From positions 1 to 64,000 of the forward strand of contig BBXU01000578.1 of NCBI GenBank assembly GCA_001598975.1: a stretch of DNA of 64,000 nt, read 5' to 3'. Below are positions 12,883-24,612 of this stretch, piece by piece (the first letter of the stretch is position 1; each line of letters opens with the position of its first letter). Source of the stretch: Parachlorella kessleri. Lineage: Eukaryota; Chlorophyta; Trebouxiophyceae; Chlorellales; Chlorellaceae. The position numbers and the translations under genes are program-made. The notes beneath the pieces were generated by a model. That model did not search any database. It was not told the origin of the DNA and saw nothing but the letters and a program-made list of their open reading frames with translations.

Positions 12883-15800
12883 TCAAGAGAGCAGCATCTT
12901 GAAAAGGTCGCTCCTCTTTGCCTTCTTGCTGTTCTCTGCCTCTGGCGTCACCTCCACCCCACCCGCCCACTCTACCCGCACTCCCGCCCCGGTGGCTCCG
13001 CTGGTAGGCAGGCTCACACTGTGGTTAGGCCCATCCTCCCATTGGGCAGCCCCTGGCTGCTCATTCACGACTTGCACCACCTGCACATCTCGCAAGCAGC
13101 TCTGACACATATTTTGCAAGGACATGAGTACATGCCTAATGTACCCAAGACATCATGGCTGCGCCTTGCCTAAGTCACAGGCAAGGCAGGCTCAAAATTG
13201 TGCCCCGCAAGGGTATTCAAGATAGAAATGCATGTGACAGGAAGGGGTCAGACAGCAGTGTGGCGGGTGCCAGCTGCATCAAAAAAGCAGGCAGAATTTC
13301 ACTACCAGATACTTACACGCCACTGGGTTCTTGGTGATATCCTATTATAGGCAAGTAATGAGCACTGCCCCTCATGCCAGATTCTGGTCATGGGAGGAGT
13401 GAAATCCTGGCAAGCAGCTTCATACATGGCAAGCCCCTACCTTGAATTCCACGGTAGACCCCAGCGGCAACGCGGCCTCAGCCCTCCACACGTGTCCCTC
13501 GGACCACACCATCTGCAGCCCCCGGTCCAGCTCCCAGCTGCCCAGGGAAGGGTGGCTGCCCACAAGCACGTGGCTTTGCCCCAGCTGGATCTCCCGCTGC
13601 AGCGAGAACTGCACCGGGATGCTCTTGGAGGGGCTGTAGCTGCTGCTGCTCCCAGCGCTGCTCCTGGTAGGGGTGCTGGCAGACGCAGCTGTGGAGCTGC
13701 CCCAGAACGCCTGGGCTTGCCTGCCGCTGCCGTTGCCATTGGTGGGGGTGGTGCGGTAGTTGCTGCTGCTCACGCTCGGGGAAGCAGATCCCTGCAGTTC
13801 ATCCAGTATGCTTCTTCTTCTGTTCGACTGATGATGACCGCAGGTCCTTGGAAGCAGCAGCCAAACAGAAGCATGCCTCCTGCGGGATGCCTCACGCGGC
13901 ACTAGTTGAGAGTGGGTGAAGCACCCAAGCCGCAGCTCTGAGCTCACTAGTAACAATCTTGCCTGTGGCGACAAACAGCAGATTAGAAGAGACATAGTGC
14001 CTAGGGGGAAAGCCAACAAAATGACTTTGCCGGATGACGCAGCTGGCAGCCGCCACACTCCTGTCACGTGCATCCCATCTTAGTGCCGGCCAGGAAGGGG
14101 TCCCCAATACCTACCTGGCCCAGCTTGCCCCTGAGCTCCGCAGCCTCTGTCTGGGCAGCCACCAGCCTGGACTCCATGCCACTGAACTCCGACTCCAGCA
14201 GCTCCATGGCCTCACGCAACTCCTCATCTGCAGCACAGAGACTTGGTTGGCAGCATATCAGGGGCAGCCGATTCGAGGAAGGTAGCGTAGCCTGAGCTCC
14301 AGCTGCTCTGGGCACCGACAGAATCCACCACACAGGCAGGCTGCCACCACGACCCTGAGCCCTGTTTCACCAGAGGTGTTGCCCAGGCTATTTTGCTGGT
14401 CTGGACTTGCTCCCACAATACCGTGGATCAATGCCTCGCAGCTCAGCCCCTTCATCTCCCACAGCAGGTGTGCCCGCACCCACAAAACGTGTGCCCGCCA
14501 TCTTAACATGATAAGGTCCAGGTGTGCCCATTGCGACACACGTAAGCCAGCACCACGTGCGACAACCCAGGGAAGATGATGGGCGGCACTTAATAATAGG
14601 GTTCTTCCCCGCTGGCTCTAGTCATGGCAGCATGGTCAGGTGGCGGTACGCTGTTGAACCAGACTGAACGAGACGAGACGAGATGAGACTGGCCATGGCC
14701 GGGCCATCACTACCACTCACTCTGCCCCCGCTCCTTCACCAGCAGCGACAGCTGGCGGTTGAGCTCCTCGGTGACCTTCAGCAGCTCGGCCTGCAGAGTT
14801 GACAGCTGGCGGTCCAGCGCCGCCGACTCTTGCCGGGCCCGCTGGCTGGCGTCGCGCTCCTCCCCCAGGGCCTTGCTGGCCTCAGCCACCTACAGAGAGC
14901 GGCAAGGCAGTGGCACTCCTGGCCAGTGGCACTGCCGCAGTTGCATACGAGAGCTTGTTTGTGCCAGGGCAGCAGTGGGGTGCAGGCTTTGTTTATAGGA
15001 CGGCTGGGCCTCGAGCCCGTCTCGTGGGTGCGCCGTACCTCCCTTCCCAACCGGTGTGGCGCAGAGGGTGGAAATGCAGTAGGTGGGAGGAGGTGGCCCT
15101 GCCCCAGGCCAGATATCTGGCGTCGCGCTGCTTGCCAAGGGCCCTGTGGGGCTCAGCCACCGATTCAACATTGCTGCTCGCTGTAATTGGAGTCATAGTG
15201 CACTACACCACTCAGTCAACCTTACCATACACTGTCGGTTTGCAGGCGGTTCTCCACCCACCTTGCGCTGCAGGTCCCGAACCTCAGCTTGCACCTGGGA
15301 CAGGTCAGCCTGGCGCGCCTGCCTCTCGGCCAGGAGCTGCAAGGGGGAGAAGGGCAGCATGACCATCAGCTCCATCGTGCCAATGCATGCGCAAGCCCCA
15401 TTGTGGTTCGCAAACATCACCCGTCATGGATTGCTGTCAAGTCAACTATTCAACTAAAAAAGCTGTGCTGCCAATCTCCGTAGCCACCTCACAGGGGCCC
15501 AACACGGGGCAATGGTGGTCTTACCTTGCGCTGCAGCTCCTCCACCTCCAAGTCCTGCAAATCATGCATCACACATATGCTCTCTAAGTAAGGACAGACT
15601 GCTTGTTGTTGAAGCACAGGGCATGCTTACAAAACATTACGCAACGAGTGAGTGCTCAGTGTACGGAGGTCAGAACCCATGTGCCAGCTCTGGTGTGCAT
15701 GCCTGCGAAAGGTGGGCCAAGCAGAAGGAGCTCTCGGCCTACCTCCTCCTCTCCCTCCCCGGACCTCTTCCGTGGCCGGTGGATCAGGAAGGCCGCAAGG

Positions 15801-17819
15801 TAGCCAACCAGGCCGCCTCCTGCCAGCAGGTAGGCTATGAACTTTGGCCCTGTCAACCCCTGCAGGGAAAGCATTGCGGCCCTGTGCATATAGCATCGTC
15901 TCTGCACTCCAAGGCATGGTGGCTGGCTCCCATGCTGCTCAACTACTGCCCATGACAATGCTTGGCTGCAGGTGTAGCACCAGGTGGAAGGCTGTAGTCA
16001 TATGTGGTCAGAGGTGTAAACCACTAGACACTGGTGTCGCTGCCCGCGTCAGCCAAGACCAGGGCATGTGCACCGTCCTACCTCCAGGTTCAGCTTCAGT
16101 GCCTGCCCAACTTTTGCCAGGGTGGCCTGCTGCTTCATCTGCGCCTGGGCCTGCATCGACTGCCACTGGGCATCCTGCAGGGCCTTCTGGGTCTGGGCCG
16201 CCTGCTGCTTGGCAGCCTCCAGGTCGGCCTGCAGCCAGAGATGCACACAGGTGCATATTGTAGGCACCTCCTGGTGCACTGGTAGTTCCATGCCAACTCC
16301 CTGAAGGGGGTGCTGACAGGAGATTGGCCGCTCTGACACCCCTGCCACTCTCGTGAGAAGCTGGTTCCACCACAGGGAGCGGCACCAAGAAGCCGGGCAG
16401 CGCTCAACAAGCCATCTTCGAACATGCCTACGTTCCAGCACTGTACCCTAACCCGTGGCAGAGAGTCCTTTGACAGCTGAGCCTATCTGCAACTGGTCTA
16501 AGCTGTTTTGGAAAGGCTGCAATGACCAAACATCCTACAACCCCACCTTGAGCGCCTCTGCCTGGGCCTTGCCCGCTTGCACATCTGCGCGCGAACTGCT
16601 CAGAGCCGCTTGAGTTTGCTGCAGCTCGTTACGCAGCCTGGCCGTCTCCGCATCCTCCACCTTCAGCTGTGCCCTCAAGCTCTCCACACCCTGCATGACA
16701 GTGACCTCGCTAACTTCCCATTCTCAAACTTGGGTGTGCCTGGGCCAGCATTGTGGGACTGATTGCACTCCATGTACCGGACCCGGGCAGTCATTCTCGT
16801 TAACAGCATGCCCTGCAGGACGCAGAATGCGCACCTGCACAGCCGCCGACACGTAGGTCTCAAGCTGCGCCACCACCCTCTTAATCTCAGCATCCTCTTT
16901 CTCCAGCTCAGCCTGCAACCATCACCAGTGGAAAAGCCGTGAGCTACTTGCCTACTAGCGCAATTCTGGACACCTGGGTTGGGCCTATGTGGCCATATGA
17001 AGGGTCAGGACTTGCATGCATCACCCACCGATCGTGCTCGTCGGGCGCAGGTTCACCGGTGGTGCAGTGAGCTGAAGGCAAATGGAATGCCTTCTTGCGC
17101 TGGCATACAGGAGAGATACAGGCAATCTGCACCCGTTGTTTCCTTGTTTGCATGCAGGTCTGAATCATAAACGACGTTTGAAGCTGCTTCTAACATAGGG
17201 TTTTAGCACAGCCTGTTATGACGCACGCCGCAGTAGCATTCAATTCTCATGTGTGCAGGCTGCAGGGCTGCCATTTATCCCTCCTGGTGATCGGAGGAGT
17301 ATACCTGTACAAGCTGTGGCGCCCCCTTCATCTCCTGCAGCATGGCCTCCCTGTCTGCCAAGATTCCTTTCAATTCGCTCTCCAATGCCTGGGGAGTGCT
17401 GGGCGCCTTCTTTGCAGTGCTGGGTGCCACTTTCGCAGGCTCGGCTATCGCAGGACCAGCGGTCAAGACCTGCTAACCAGAGACACGGTTGTTCACTCGG
17501 TGTTACTGACGCTGGGAGATCGATACATACCCAATAAGAAGAATGTGAGGAGCACTGGAATGCATGGTGAACTGGTTGACAGTCTGCTGGCTCTTTTCCT
17601 TGTCCGCCTCACCAAGCATGTGGCAGCCATGCCTGTCAACAGAGCCACCGCGCTGCCGTTGGGTGGCTGGTCCGGTGTCTCACTTGGTGTCTGGGTGGCC
17701 TCCCTTGCTGTGCAGCGCACAATGGCGGCTCTAGCCGGCCGGCATCGCAAGCCTCCAAGGAGGAGCCCATGACTGCCGGCGACCGGCCGGGCAGGCCGTA
17801 GGCAACCTTGTGCTAGCAT
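12883..17819 (-). CDS. Plastid coiled-coil, membrane-anchored protein with C-terminal CBM20 starch-binding domain
   Basis: Twelve exons join in frame to 654 residues: 17819-17613, 17469-17305, 16912-16835, 16690-16547, 16228-16082, 15859-15743, 15554-15525, 15336-15262, 14889-14721, 14227-14115, 13962-13441 and 13080-12883. Residues 1-45 look like a plastid transit peptide. About 55-78 (ALLTGMAATCL then VLTAGPAIA) resemble a thylakoid signal or a first membrane helix. Residues 100-247 are Gln/Glu/Ala-rich coiled coil. At 253-273 there is a hydrophobic helix (FIAYLLAGGGLVGYLAAFLI) followed by basic HRPRKR. Residues 287-415 are coiled coil again. A CBM20 module at about 527-616 keeps the starch-binding tryptophans (SLGSWELDRG; QWEDGPNHSVSLP). 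The likely role is tethering membrane to starch; this is inference. SAGA-type pyrenoid proteins, and plant MFP1 with PTST2, are the nearest functional parallels. The exact start of exon 11 is the least certain splice site. Confidence 0.8.
13217..13300 (+). repeat. Dispersed repeat family B, copy 2
   Basis: AGAAATGCATGTGACAGGAA ... GTGTGGCGGGTGCCAGCTGC, a close match to 7593-7680 in the opposite orientation. It sits inside the last intron of the CBM20 gene. Confidence 0.7.
14031..14079 (-). repeat. Dispersed repeat family B, copy 3 (short, diverged)
   Basis: On the minus strand, GGGATGCACGTGACAGG then TGTGGCGGCTGCCAGCTGCG. It lacks about 15 internal bases present in the other copies. It lies in an intron of the CBM20 gene. 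Confidence 0.6.
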
Positions 17820-18283
17820 ACCGGTGTGTGGCACCAAGGCTCCGAACTAGCCAGCATACCAATGATTGACGTGACTCGGAGTCTACCCCGATCATAGTAG
17901 TGTTGAGTTGTGCTGGGCGCGCGGGCGCAGAACAGCCAGTGCAAGTTGGGACGACTTGCTCCATAGTATATGATGGCTGCATCCAAACTGATCATGACTT
18001 GCAGACATCAACTATCTTGCACGCGTGTTGATCTGCTCTGTGTGACCCCCCATCCTTTTGGTACAGCCTCCTACCACGTGTAAATACACCAAAGCGACAA
18101 GCGTGCCAGCTGCTGCGAATGGTGGGCTAGAGACATGGAGAAGAGGTGTAATTGAACTTAACTCCGACATTGTTGCCTCCCGCTCGCGCTCCTGCTGACA
18201 AACAAGTCCTCGCTGTCGCTTCAATGCCGCACAGTTTGAACTAGAAACATTCTCTTTGACGCAACACCGTTTGAGCACGAAGC
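17820..18283. promoter_or_regulatory. Divergent intergenic promoter region
   Basis: 464 bases between the start codons of the CBM20 gene (-) and LRR copy A (+). It must hold both 5' UTRs and promoters. No specific box could be assigned with confidence. Confidence 0.4.
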
Positions 18284-20509
18284 ATGCTACGCGCATCCAA
18301 GAACGAGGTTCTCAGCAGCCAAGACTTGCTGCAGCAAGTGCTGCGACCTTGCTTGGTTGGTGATTCTAGTAGGTGAGCATATGATGCTAGCACGTAGGAG
18401 AGCATATGATGCTAGCGCTGCCCACAAATCCAGGCGCCTGCCGTGTGGAGCTGAATTGATCACATGCCCCCGTGCTGCCCACAGGGCGGCAGACTGGGAC
18501 CATGGCCACCTCCGGCTTGTGTGCAAAACATGGAGGCGCGCTTGTGACGAGCTGGCCAGCGAGGCAAAGGTAAGGGAACTTCTATACCATGGTGTTGGCT
18601 GCACAGCTCTGGCATGTTCTAAGTGCCTTACCTACCTGAGAAGTAGTCGTGCCTGACGAGCCCAACCTGAGAAGCTGAAGCCCGCAGGAGGTTCAGCTGC
18701 ACCGACTTCTTCACCTACCGCCAGGCCAAAAGGCCATGCGCAGCGTCGGCAAGTCGGCTTTGATTAGATCGCTCTGCGGCGTCACCAAAGCCGAGCTGCA
18801 GCTAGTGTGCCTTGAAGGCCACCAAACAGACGTGCAGACGACCATCGCTATCAACTCCCTTGTGGTGGCCGCCATGCCTGCCCTGCAAGACCTCACCATA
18901 GGCATCCCGTCAACGCTAGCTGGCGACCTGGACAGGTTAGCAGGCGGCTGCAGTGCTTGTGCGGTGGTAGAGGCAGGCCAAGCATGAGGCCCTAGGGCCT
19001 GCTTCCTGTGCATGTGCAGTACCCGGGTGATCAGGCTTGTGGTAATAGCAGCTGCCCGCTGGCTAATGCTGACCATTCCAAGTGGGGACTGTCCCTATGA
19101 TAGGCCACTGTGCTTACCACGGCTGGTGTGCGGGTTGCGCTATGCAGGGTCCTGCCTCGGACCGAGCACCTTACAAAGCTGGCAGTGCATTTTCCTGATG
19201 GTTGGTCCAGCGAGGATTGCGCGTGCTTCTACACTGAAAATGCGCTTAAGAGCGGCCTCCTCCACTTGCAATATCTGCAGGTCAGGCGCTCCTGCACCCC
19301 ATCTTTCCTGCCACTTTGTGCAGCTAGGACTGGGTACTGCATACGCCACCTCTGTCAAGGCAGCCCTGATAAAACTTCGCGTACGGGCTTGCTAGCCTTC
19401 TGGGCAAGGCCGGATGGCTTCACAGGTTGGGATCCCATTGACTAGCATTTCCAGCGATTCACCACCTGCAGGACCTCTCCCTTTCAGAGCTTCCCATGGA
19501 GGTGGATCTTGGCGTGCTGGGCCACTGGCTGCCTCATGGCCTCACCTCTCTTAGCCTGCTATTTGAGCCAGAGTGCCAAGACCCTGCGGAGCAGTCCTTG
19601 CAGCACCTCAGTGAGCTGCACACACTGCAGCGCCTGCGGGTAAGCGGCTGCCTGCAGCGCAGGCAGGTGCTGCCGCCAACCCTGTCCCGTCTGACGTGGC
19701 TGGACCTGACAAGGAATAGCCACGTCAACTGGGATGTGAGCCTGGACTTCAGCTTTGCTGGTGCCACAGATCTGCAGCACCTGGATATCAGCGGCTCCGA
19801 GCTTGTGGGGTGGCCTGATGGGCTAGAAGAGCTCCGGGCTCTCACCCACCTGGACATGCGCGGCTGTGCATGTGAGACTCTGCCCCCTGATGGAATAATG
19901 CTGCCGCCACAGCTGGAGTTTCTGGCGCTGGGGACCAGTCATGACACTTACTGGGAGCTCGACCCGACAGCCCTTCCCTCTCTCACCCACCTGACTGCCA
20001 TCCGTCACCTTACCTGCCAACAGTGTAAGCCGCAGCAGCTGGTAGCCGCGCTCCCTATGCTGTGTAATTTGACATTCTCGGATTTCCGTGGCTGCAAGCT
20101 GAAGGACTCTGAGTTGCAGCTGCAGCCTCTGTCAGCCCTAGTCTCCCTCGGCCTCTCACACTGTGATCTGAGCCGGGCTCCCCCAGGGCTGCGGGCTTGC
20201 ACCCGCTTGACCATGCTTGAGCTGTCTGACAACCCTCTGGGTGATGCCAGCTGCCAGCTTCCTCTTGAGGACCTCACTCGGCTGCAGCACATAGGGCTAG
20301 CCAGATGCAACCTCCAGATGTTCCCAGGAATGCCTCAGGGGGGGCTGCCACACTTGACCTTCCTGGCCCTCCAAGGGAACGCGTTTCCTGCTGTCCTGGC
20401 AGCCCAGCATAAGTGGCTGCTCAAGCTGTTCCCGGCTTTGGGCACAGAAAGGTTGTACATCAGCAAAGAGTATCGTAAGGCGCCTGGCATGGAAAGGTTG
20501 AGGCCCTGA
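18284..20509 (+). CDS. F-box-like leucine-rich-repeat protein, tandem copy A
   Basis: Five exons join to 530 residues: 18284-18372, 18485-18569, 18688-18935, 19148-19280 and 19472-20509. The N-terminus (SSQDLLQQVLRPCL; then LRLVCKTWRRACDELA) has the Leu/Trp pattern of an F-box. The remainder is regular LRRs, for example LTWLDLTRNS, LQHLDISGSELVGWPDGLEE, LTHLDMRGC and LTMLELSDNPLG. Phases at all four junctions agree. The last exon is large and uninterrupted, as in copy B. The F-box/LRR plan suggests an SCF substrate receptor, but no substrate can be named. A 17-base direct duplication (GAGCATATGATGCTAGC) sits in the first intron near 18375-18415. Confidence 0.85.
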
Positions 20510-21378
20510 TCCCTTGCAAATGCCAGCTACGTTCCAGGGGTCTACTTACCACCAGGGACCTTGCAGGAGCGGTCATGTGCTCGGGATATATGATTGTAGT
20601 AGCACTATACTCAGGATGTCATTACCCAAGGAGTCCACCTTCCCCTTCTGCTGCCATTGTGTCTCTTAAGTATAGCCTGCTAGGTGCCTCTGCTAACATT
20701 GCGTTGGCACCTGCTGTTCTGCAAGAGCAACCCTCAAATTTTCAGCTTTATATCAATTTAAATAATGGGAAAGTGCACTCGGTCCCAGGGATTTGCCAAA
20801 AGGACTGCTAGATCACAACATGGCCTCAGTATATGGGTTCATGCACAAGAAGTACAACAACCCGCAAGAGTGGACGACATCACCCACAGTCCCACTATGA
20901 TTTACAGTACAGGAGTAACCATCCCTCCAGTGCAGCGTTCTAAAGAGTTCTCAAAAGAAGCCTCCTGGAAGCTGGTGTCTCTGACAACAATACCACACTT
21001 GTAATAGTAATGACGTGGATACAAAGCCACGCTGCAGTCTCTGCTCAGGAAGGCTCTGATGTGACACAAGAAGTCAGCTTGCCAGCTCCTACACCACGTT
21101 ACAGTGATCCACAGGTTTCAAAATTTGTGATCGAGCACTGGCTATATCTGTTGAAAGGGAGCCTTAGCGCTTTCAAATTTAGAAGCTGGCTGAATTGGAT
21201 GTTCACCCGGCGGCATGCCCGCCGGCGCCCAGCTGCCCTTACAAAACAAGCTTCTTGGTCGAGCCACCTTGACTGAGTTCGTATGGTCGCGTTCGTACCA
21301 TCTGTCTCAAGCCAAAGGACAACTACACACTGCAACACAGCCGCTCGACCGCTGCCAAGGAGGCAAGCTCGACAAAGC
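20510..21378. other. Intergenic region between LRR copies A and B
   Basis: No supported exon. It should contain the 3' UTR of copy A and the promoter of copy B. An imperfect palindrome (CCGGCGGCATGCCCGCCGG) is near 21208. Confidence 0.45.
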
Positions 21379-23605
21379 ATGAACGAGGTGCTGGCCAACC
21401 TAGACTTGCTGAAGCAAGTCCTCAAACCGTGTGTAGCCTGGGAGCCAGGGAGGTGATTACTCACGAGCCTGGAAACTCCTTTTAGAGCTCCAGTCGTGCG
21501 TGGTGCAAATGGATCAGGAGGTGCTTTGATGCTTCTCCTGATCAGCCAAGTGCTTCGGCAGAACGCCACACTCGTCACCCGCGTAGCTTGATATCTACAG
21601 CTTCTGCTACCTCTTCTTGAGTGGGTTGGGCAGGCGGGCCAGTTTACAACAGTTGAAGGCTGAAAGGTTTTTTTGTCTGCTGCAGACCAACGTACTGGAG
21701 CCATGGCTATCTTCGGCTTGTCAGTAGGCAGTGGATGCAAGCTACCGATGAGCTGGCGAGGCAGAAGGTTAGGAACCTACTGTTGAACATCTGTACTTGC
21801 CTCAGCTCATCATGAGATGCAGCCCAAATCAAAGCCACTTCATATGCTCTTTACTGTAGGACCTCAACTTGGAACACCGGTTTGACCTACTGCCGGGCCA
21901 AAAAACTATACGCAATGTTGGCAAGTCAGCGTTGGCCAAGTCGCTATCCAGTGTCACCCAAGCCCAAGTCGACCAAGTTTGCCTTAAGGACGGCAAGGCG
22001 GAGATGCGCACCTCAGTGGCTTTAAACTCCCTAGTGCTGCACGCCATGCCAGCCCTGCAAAACCTTCAAATTGTGCTGCCTTTCGGCCTTGTTGGCGATC
22101 TAGACAGGTGAGCAAGCCTGTGTGCTGTGTTGCTGGATAGTGCTCCAGGACCATGGCCTGCATATTGTGGGACTGGAGAGGCAAGGCTTAACGGTCGCAG
22201 CAAAGGTGCAGTACTGTACCTGGTGTGCTACTAGACGTGCCATGCAGCTTCTGCAACTGCAGGATCCTGCCCCGCAACGCCCACCTTACCAAACTGGCAA
22301 CCTCCTTCTCAAATGAAGGGCTCGGCTACGAGGATGCTTTGTATCAAGCGCAGGGAGCTCTCATAAGCAGCCTCCTCCATCTGCAACAGCTGCAGGTAGG
22401 CACCCACCTTGTTCTCTTGGTCCTGGTTGTTCCTCTGATGCCAATATTGTGCACAAATAGTACGGCTGCTCAACACGAGTTGGTGAGCCTTCCTGTCAGT
22501 GCTCTGGGTTGCTAGCTACCTTGCTCAGCGAACAAAACGTTTGTGTCGCGGCAATTCGTACAATGTGTATCATGCATAAAATGCCTGCAGGACCTCTCTC
22601 TCTCAGAGCTTCCCTTGGACATGGACCTGGGCGCGGTGGCCTCCTGGCTTCCCTTGGGCCTTACTTCTCTATCTCTTGATTTTGGCAATTGTTATGAGGA
22701 CCGTGGAGAGCAATCGCTGCAGCATCTTGCTCCTCTCAGCGCTCTGCAGCGCCTCCAGATGTCAGGCTGTCTTGATGGCCGGCAGACACTGCCGCCGTCC
22801 CTGTCCCGCCTAACCTGGTTGGACCTGTCCGGAAGCAATGGCTGTGGCTGGGATGTGGGTCTTGAGTTCAGCTTTGTGGGGGTCACAGCTTTGCAGCATT
22901 TGGACCTGCACGAGTCTCGGCTTCTGGCCTGGCCGGAGGGACTGTCAGAGCTCCAGGCTCTGACCCACTTGGACATGCTGGGCTGCTTGGACGACGGCGA
23001 GGTGTCCGCAGAGGTAGTGCTGCCGCCACGACTGGAGTCGCTGGCGCTGGGGGTCTTGCGAGTGTGATGAGCATCCTCCCCTGCCCCTTCCCGCTCTCAC
23101 TCACCTTACCGCCATGCGCCATCTGCACTGCCGCCGGTGTGAGCCTCGGCCGGTGCTTGATGCGCTGCCCTTGCTGCGAAGCATAACCTCTCTGGACCTC
23201 AGCTGCTGCAAATTTGAAGCGGGCGAACTCCCACTACAGCAACTGCCAGCCCTGGCGTCGCTCAGCCTTGAGGACTGCGGGTTGGGCAGCGCTCCCCAGG
23301 CGCTGCAGGCTTGCACCCGCCTGACCAAGCTGGAGCTGAGCCACAACCCACTTGGCTGCAAAGACAGCCGGCTGGACTTGCCAGAGGGCCTCACCCTGCT
23401 GCAGCATGTGGATCTTGCTCACTGCGACCTTCAGCTGTTCCCCGGTCTGCCCCAGGCGGGGCTACCGCACTTGACCTACCTCAACTTCGATGGGAACAGC
23501 ATACCCGAGTTCCCGGCCGACCAGCAGAGCTGGCTGCTCAACCTGCTCCCAGTCTTGAGCAGCACAGGCAACATCAACAACGCGCACTGCAAGGCTGCTG
23601 CATGA
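21379..23605 (+). CDS. F-box-like leucine-rich-repeat protein, tandem copy B, frame broken near its C-terminal third
   Basis: Exons 21379-21452, 21686-21767, 21860-22107, 22263-22395 and 22591 onward mirror copy A; exons 3 and 4 have identical lengths (248 and 133) and the same phases. Conserved landmarks include LRLVSRQW, VGKSALAKSL, SLLHLQQLQ and DLSLSELP. In the last exon the frame runs to a TGA at 23065-23067, giving 337 residues. Sequence matching the rest of copy A (LTHLTAMRHLHCRRC to the stop at 23605) continues in another frame. Aligned to copy A, the stretch between ALG and the next LTHL block is 5 bases shorter. No plausible short intron fixes it. So this is either a truncated protein, a recent pseudogene, or an assembly error. 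Confidence 0.7.
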
Positions 23606-24612
23606 GTGATGAACCTGTGCCTTGTGGGTCTCTTGGCAGTTAGCCCATTCCTCAGAGGACCATGCGGTTTGGACTGACGACTGATGCTAGATGGATATGG
23701 AAAAGTCATGCAATGGTACATGATTCTGCTCTTCTGCTATAGACTGTGTGACCCACCGAATGCTGCCAGATACATATTTGGATCAGACAATCTGATGAAG
23801 ACAAACATGTACTTTATGAAGTCAAGCCGTGAGTTTTTGTTGCAGGAAACCCAGGGTAGCTGCTTATCTGTACTTCTCCAACTACGTGTCTCCGTATCAT
23901 AGCTTACTGCCGTCACTGCCACATGCCTCGTGTGTCTTCTACATGTTGCACAGCTTTTCTCTACAAACCACGGGTCATTTCAACTGCGCCATGGCCAGTC
24001 AGTCCCTCAACAACACCTCTTAAGAGGCAAGTCCAGGAACCTTCTGCATCGAGACCTGTCAGTCCAGCTCACTTCTCACTCCTTGCTCGCACTACCTGCC
24101 ACCCTTACTAATAACAAAGCTGGGTGTCTGGGCCACGATTCAAGTTCGCCAAGCATTGGACGTCTCCTTGTCAACATCATCTTCCCACCAGGTTGTTGTC
24201 TGCATTGGAAGGAGTTCAGCCACAAGTGAATGTACCTCCAACATGCGGGGCGCAAGCCCAACCCACCCAAAGCTTCTCTGGCCTCTGCGCCGATGTGGCT
24301 CCAAGGCCCCCTAGACAACCGCACCTCTCCACTCCATTTGCTGCAGTTCCTGCCACACCTGCTGTTCCAGTACCTCTATTCGAAAAGAGGGCTACTGCAT
24401 GGTGTTCAAGGCAAGCCCCAGAGCGTGCCTTGCATCTAACCCTGTCCATACAGTCACAAGTAACTCTGCTCTCTGCGCACTGCCTGCCCCAGCTCGCGAC
24501 CACTTCATGACTAAGAGCCCCGTGCGGCCGTTCCCAATGCATCTCTCCACGCTCGCACGGCCACCAGTTGATAACAGAGGACCGACGCAGGCAAGGCTTG
24601 GGCGAGCTGTCC
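23606..24612. other. Intergenic region with one dispersed repeat
   Basis: Between the convergent ends of LRR copy B and the DUF1995 gene. It contains dispersed repeat A at 24031-24105. No supported exon. Confidence 0.45.
24031..24105 (+). repeat. Dispersed repeat family A, copy 1
   Basis: Contains CTGCATCGAGACCTGTCAG ... GCTCGCACTACCTGCCACCC, shared with the copies at 40221, 40560, 44911 and, inverted, 61702. Confidence 0.7.

Noticed and set aside
13155..13337. Short plus-strand frame with DRKGSDSSVAGASC, similar to one near 7.6 kb
   Set aside because: The similarity is at DNA level and in opposite orientations, with scattered indels. It is a dispersed repeat, not a protein family.
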